Both the position numbers and the translations under genes were made by a program. Below, one piece after another: positions 4,507 to 5,821 of a stretch of 5,821 nucleotides of DNA. The notes beneath the pieces are model-generated. The model was not told the DNA's origin. It did no database searches and saw only the letters and a list, made by a program, of their open reading frames with translations. Each line of letters opens with the position of its first letter. Position 1 is the stretch's first letter. This DNA comes from Dehalococcoidia bacterium (lineage in GTDB: Bacteria > Chloroflexota > Dehalococcoidia > Lucifugimonadales > UBA3495): assembly GCA_002746355.1 (NCBI GenBank), contig NVWX01000018.1, forward strand, positions 39,143-44,963, in the 5' to 3' direction.

Positions 4507-5085
4507 CTAATCCTTGAGTTTGAGGACCAAGCTATTGCGGGCGTCGACGCTGGCCGGGTGGACCGTTCCGCCTTTTTCGATCCGGGCCGCCATCTCCCGG
4601 GACAGAAACTCCAGCAGCGCCAAGTCCAGACTCTCCAGAGCCATGTCATGCAGTTTGGCTTGGTAAGAGTAGATCGCCGCCTTCTGCGGGTCCAGTTTGT
4701 CAGCAAGAAAAACCAGCTTGCCCAGATCGTCCAGGGAGGCGTGGGCCGTGGAATGCCAGCGTACGGCCTCAAAAATACTGTGGTCGGTGAGGTCGTCTTC
4801 TTTACGGAGCAGTTCCGCGCCAACCGGCCCGTGGAGCAATATGGGGAAGTCGCGGTCCAGGTCGGTCACGGGCACGCCCAGGTCGGCCGACATCTTGAGT
4901 AGGTCTTCGCCGGGAATGGCTCGGCACACATCGTGGGCCAGGGCGCCAAGCTCGGCGCGGTCTGGGTCGATGCCATGGCGAGCGGCAAGTTCTTGGGCTA
5001 CGTCACGCACGCGGTAGATGTGGGCTTGCAGACCGTCAGGCAGAGACTTCAGACGGATCTGTAGGCGTTGGAGTAGGTCGGCCAA
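4507..5085 (-). CDS. yqeK: YqeK-like HD-domain hydrolase, probable symmetrical Ap4A hydrolase
   Basis: This is a 192-residue HD-domain phosphohydrolase; the B. subtilis relative YqeK is of similar length and splits diadenosine tetraphosphate into two ADP. Metal ligands visible in order are H22 (AHIYRVRDVA), H51-D52 (LAHDVCR), H85 (LLHGPVGAELL), H111 (VRWHSTAHASLDDLGKLV) and D129 (FLADKLDP). The last block, WHST...FLADKLDP, matches the YqeK signature (YHTT...FLADYIEP). The only suitable start is TTG 5085, with AGGG eight bases upstream. It lies in the same frame as the preceding HIT gene and 24 bp after that gene's stop, so translational coupling is likely. In many bacteria yqeK sits between nadD and rsfS; here it does not, and its partner is a HIT protein. 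A short G/C hairpin (4488-4501) follows the stop without a U-tract, so no clear terminator is seen. Confidence 0.87.
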   Translation of the reverse strand: MADLLQRLQIRLKSLPDGLQAHIYRVRDVAQELAARHGIDPDRAELGALAHDVCRAIPGEDLLKMSADLGVPVTDLDRDFPILLHGPVGAELLRKEDDLTDHSIFEAVRWHSTAHASLDDLGKLVFLADKLDPQKAAIYSYQAKLHDMALESLDLALLEFLSREMAARIEKGGTVHPASVDARNSLVLKLKD

Positions 5086-5109
5086 TGCAAAAACCCTATC
5101 GTGATGGGG

Positions 5110-5460
5110 TTAGCCCATGTCTCCCAATTGCTTGCCGCCCAAGAGATGCATGTGGGGGTGCGGTATCTGCTGGCCTGAATCGTCTCCCTGGTTCAGCACC
5201 AGCCGGTATCCGCTCAGGGCAACACCCTCGCGCCGGGCGATCTCCTCGGCAACCACGAACATGTGGCCCATGATCCCTTCCTGTCCGGGCCCTACATAGG
5301 CCAGTGAAGCGATGTGCATGTTGGGGATGATTAACATGTGCACCGGGGCCTTGGGGTTGATGTCCCGAACGGCGAAGACCCGGTCGTCCCGGTAAACCGG
5401 TTCGGAGTGCATCGGGTCTTGGGCCATGTTGCAGAAGATACATTCGGTGGTGGTGGTCAT
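5110..5460 (-). CDS. Histidine triad (HIT/HINT-like) nucleotide-binding protein
   Basis: This is a 116-residue HIT-family protein. The active-site motif HPHMHLL is at 101-107, preceded by NQGDDSGQQ (90-98) and followed by GG, exactly as in HINT proteins. The middle His of the triad forms a nucleotidyl intermediate on AMP-phosphoramidates or related conjugates. An N-terminal CIFC (C7, C10) is a possible zinc pair, as in many bacterial members. ATG 5460 has GGAGG ten bases upstream (5475-5471). The gene follows the acyl-CoA dehydrogenase stop by 40 bp and precedes the yqeK-like gene by 24 bp, all on one strand, so co-transcription is likely. The substrate is not readable from sequence. The length favours a HINT-type over a larger Fhit-type enzyme. 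Confidence 0.93.
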   Translation of the reverse strand: MTTTTECIFCNMAQDPMHSEPVYRDDRVFAVRDINPKAPVHMLIIPNMHIASLAYVGPGQEGIMGHMFVVAEEIARREGVALSGYRLVLNQGDDSGQQIPHPHMHLLGGKQLGDMG

Positions 5461-5500
5461 GCCTGGTTCGCCTCCGTGGCGTGGTGATTCTTATTCAAGA

Positions 5501-5821
5501 TTATTCGTCGTTCAGGTGTTGCATGGCGATCTCTTTATAGTGATTTGCGTCGCCGTAGGACAACTCGTGCACCTTGGCCCGGCGGGTGTACAATTGCAGG
5601 TCGTGCTCTTTGGTGAAGCCGATTGCGCCGTGGCATTGGTGGGCAGTGCTGCACACACGGCGGTATGCGGGGCCGATCCAAGCCTTGGCCATGGCCACTT
5701 CTTTTTGAGCCGGCAGACCTTCTGACAGCCGCCACACAGCCTGGTAAGCGATGTTCTTGGAGCCTTCAACGTCAGTGGCCATGCGCGCGCAGTGGTGTTG
5801 CACGGCCTGGAAGCTGCCGAT
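5501..5821 (-). CDS. Acyl-CoA dehydrogenase, C-terminal part only
   Basis: The last 106 residues of an acyl-CoA dehydrogenase, an FAD enzyme that introduces the alpha-beta double bond into acyl-CoA, are visible; the N-terminus lies beyond the right edge. The frame is open to base 5821 and reads IGSFQAVQHHCARM, the family's conserved helix of the C-terminal alpha domain. It continues through AKAWIGPAYRRV to the FAD/dimer-interface motif HQCHGAIGFTKEHDLQLYTRRAK (split here as HQCHGAIGF and HDLQLYTRRAK), and ends HLNDE at TAA 5503-5501. An internal GTG at 5803 is not the true start. It is probably the first visible gene of the leftward unit with HIT and yqeK. Substrate chain length cannot be told. 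Confidence 0.93.
   Translation of the reverse strand: MGSFQAVQHHCARMATDVEGSKNIAYQAVWRLSEGLPAQKEVAMAKAWIGPAYRRVCSTAHQCHGAIGFTKEHDLQLYTRRAKVHELSYGDANHYKEIAMQHLNDE

Noticed and set aside
4173..4517. 114-codon plus-strand ORF
   Set aside because: It is antisense to the UGA-containing selenoprotein frame, has no evident ribosome binding site or domain, and overlaps the yqeK end.

Overview
The window is a GC-rich bacterial segment with short intergenic gaps. It encodes an enoyl-CoA hydratase-like protein, a luciferase-like flavin monooxygenase and an acyl-CoA dehydrogenase, together with a Cys-rich HTH protein and what I read as UGA-recoded small selenoproteins. From memory this mix resembles uncultured Chloroflexota (Dehalococcoidia/SAR202-type genomes). 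No rRNA or other phylogenetic marker is present, so the placement is inference.

Left part (1-1540): the 5' two-thirds of an intact IS30-family transposase runs leftward off the window edge. Its element end lies just downstream of a GIY-YIG nuclease-domain gene, whose apparent N-terminus reads through an intergenic-type palindrome. Next is a 111-residue protein with a four-cysteine cluster and a C-terminal HTH. Its leftward promoter has a perfect TTGACA box and a palindrome, AGAACG-CA-CGTTCT, between -35 and -10. Two further CGTTCG/CGAACG half-sites lie symmetrically on either side.

Middle (1684-3501): a crotonase-superfamily gene (+) and a luciferase-like monooxygenase gene (-) converge, with 9 bp between their stop codons. 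A bidirectional terminator-like hairpin lies upstream of the monooxygenase gene.

Most interesting region (3648-4382, minus strand): two tandem small paralogues of the HesB/IscA-like 'CC/Se motif' type. A conventional ORF search misses both, because each has an in-frame UGA at codon 30 of the aligned reading frame. The upstream copy is otherwise intact, has a good ribosome binding site, and carries a perfect hairpin with a GGUC loop 23 nt after the UGA, as expected of a bacterial SECIS element. The downstream copy keeps the UGA and a hairpin but has ATA at the homologous start position and a one-base frameshift. It looks like a decaying duplicate, unless those are assembly errors.

Right part (4507-5821, minus strand): an acyl-CoA dehydrogenase C-terminus, a HIT-family protein and a YqeK-like HD hydrolase lie in one direction with 40-bp and 24-bp gaps, probably one transcription unit. 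HIT and YqeK families both act on adenosine nucleotide conjugates or dinucleoside polyphosphates. The selenoprotein pair follows 124 bp downstream and could be a distal part of the same transcript.
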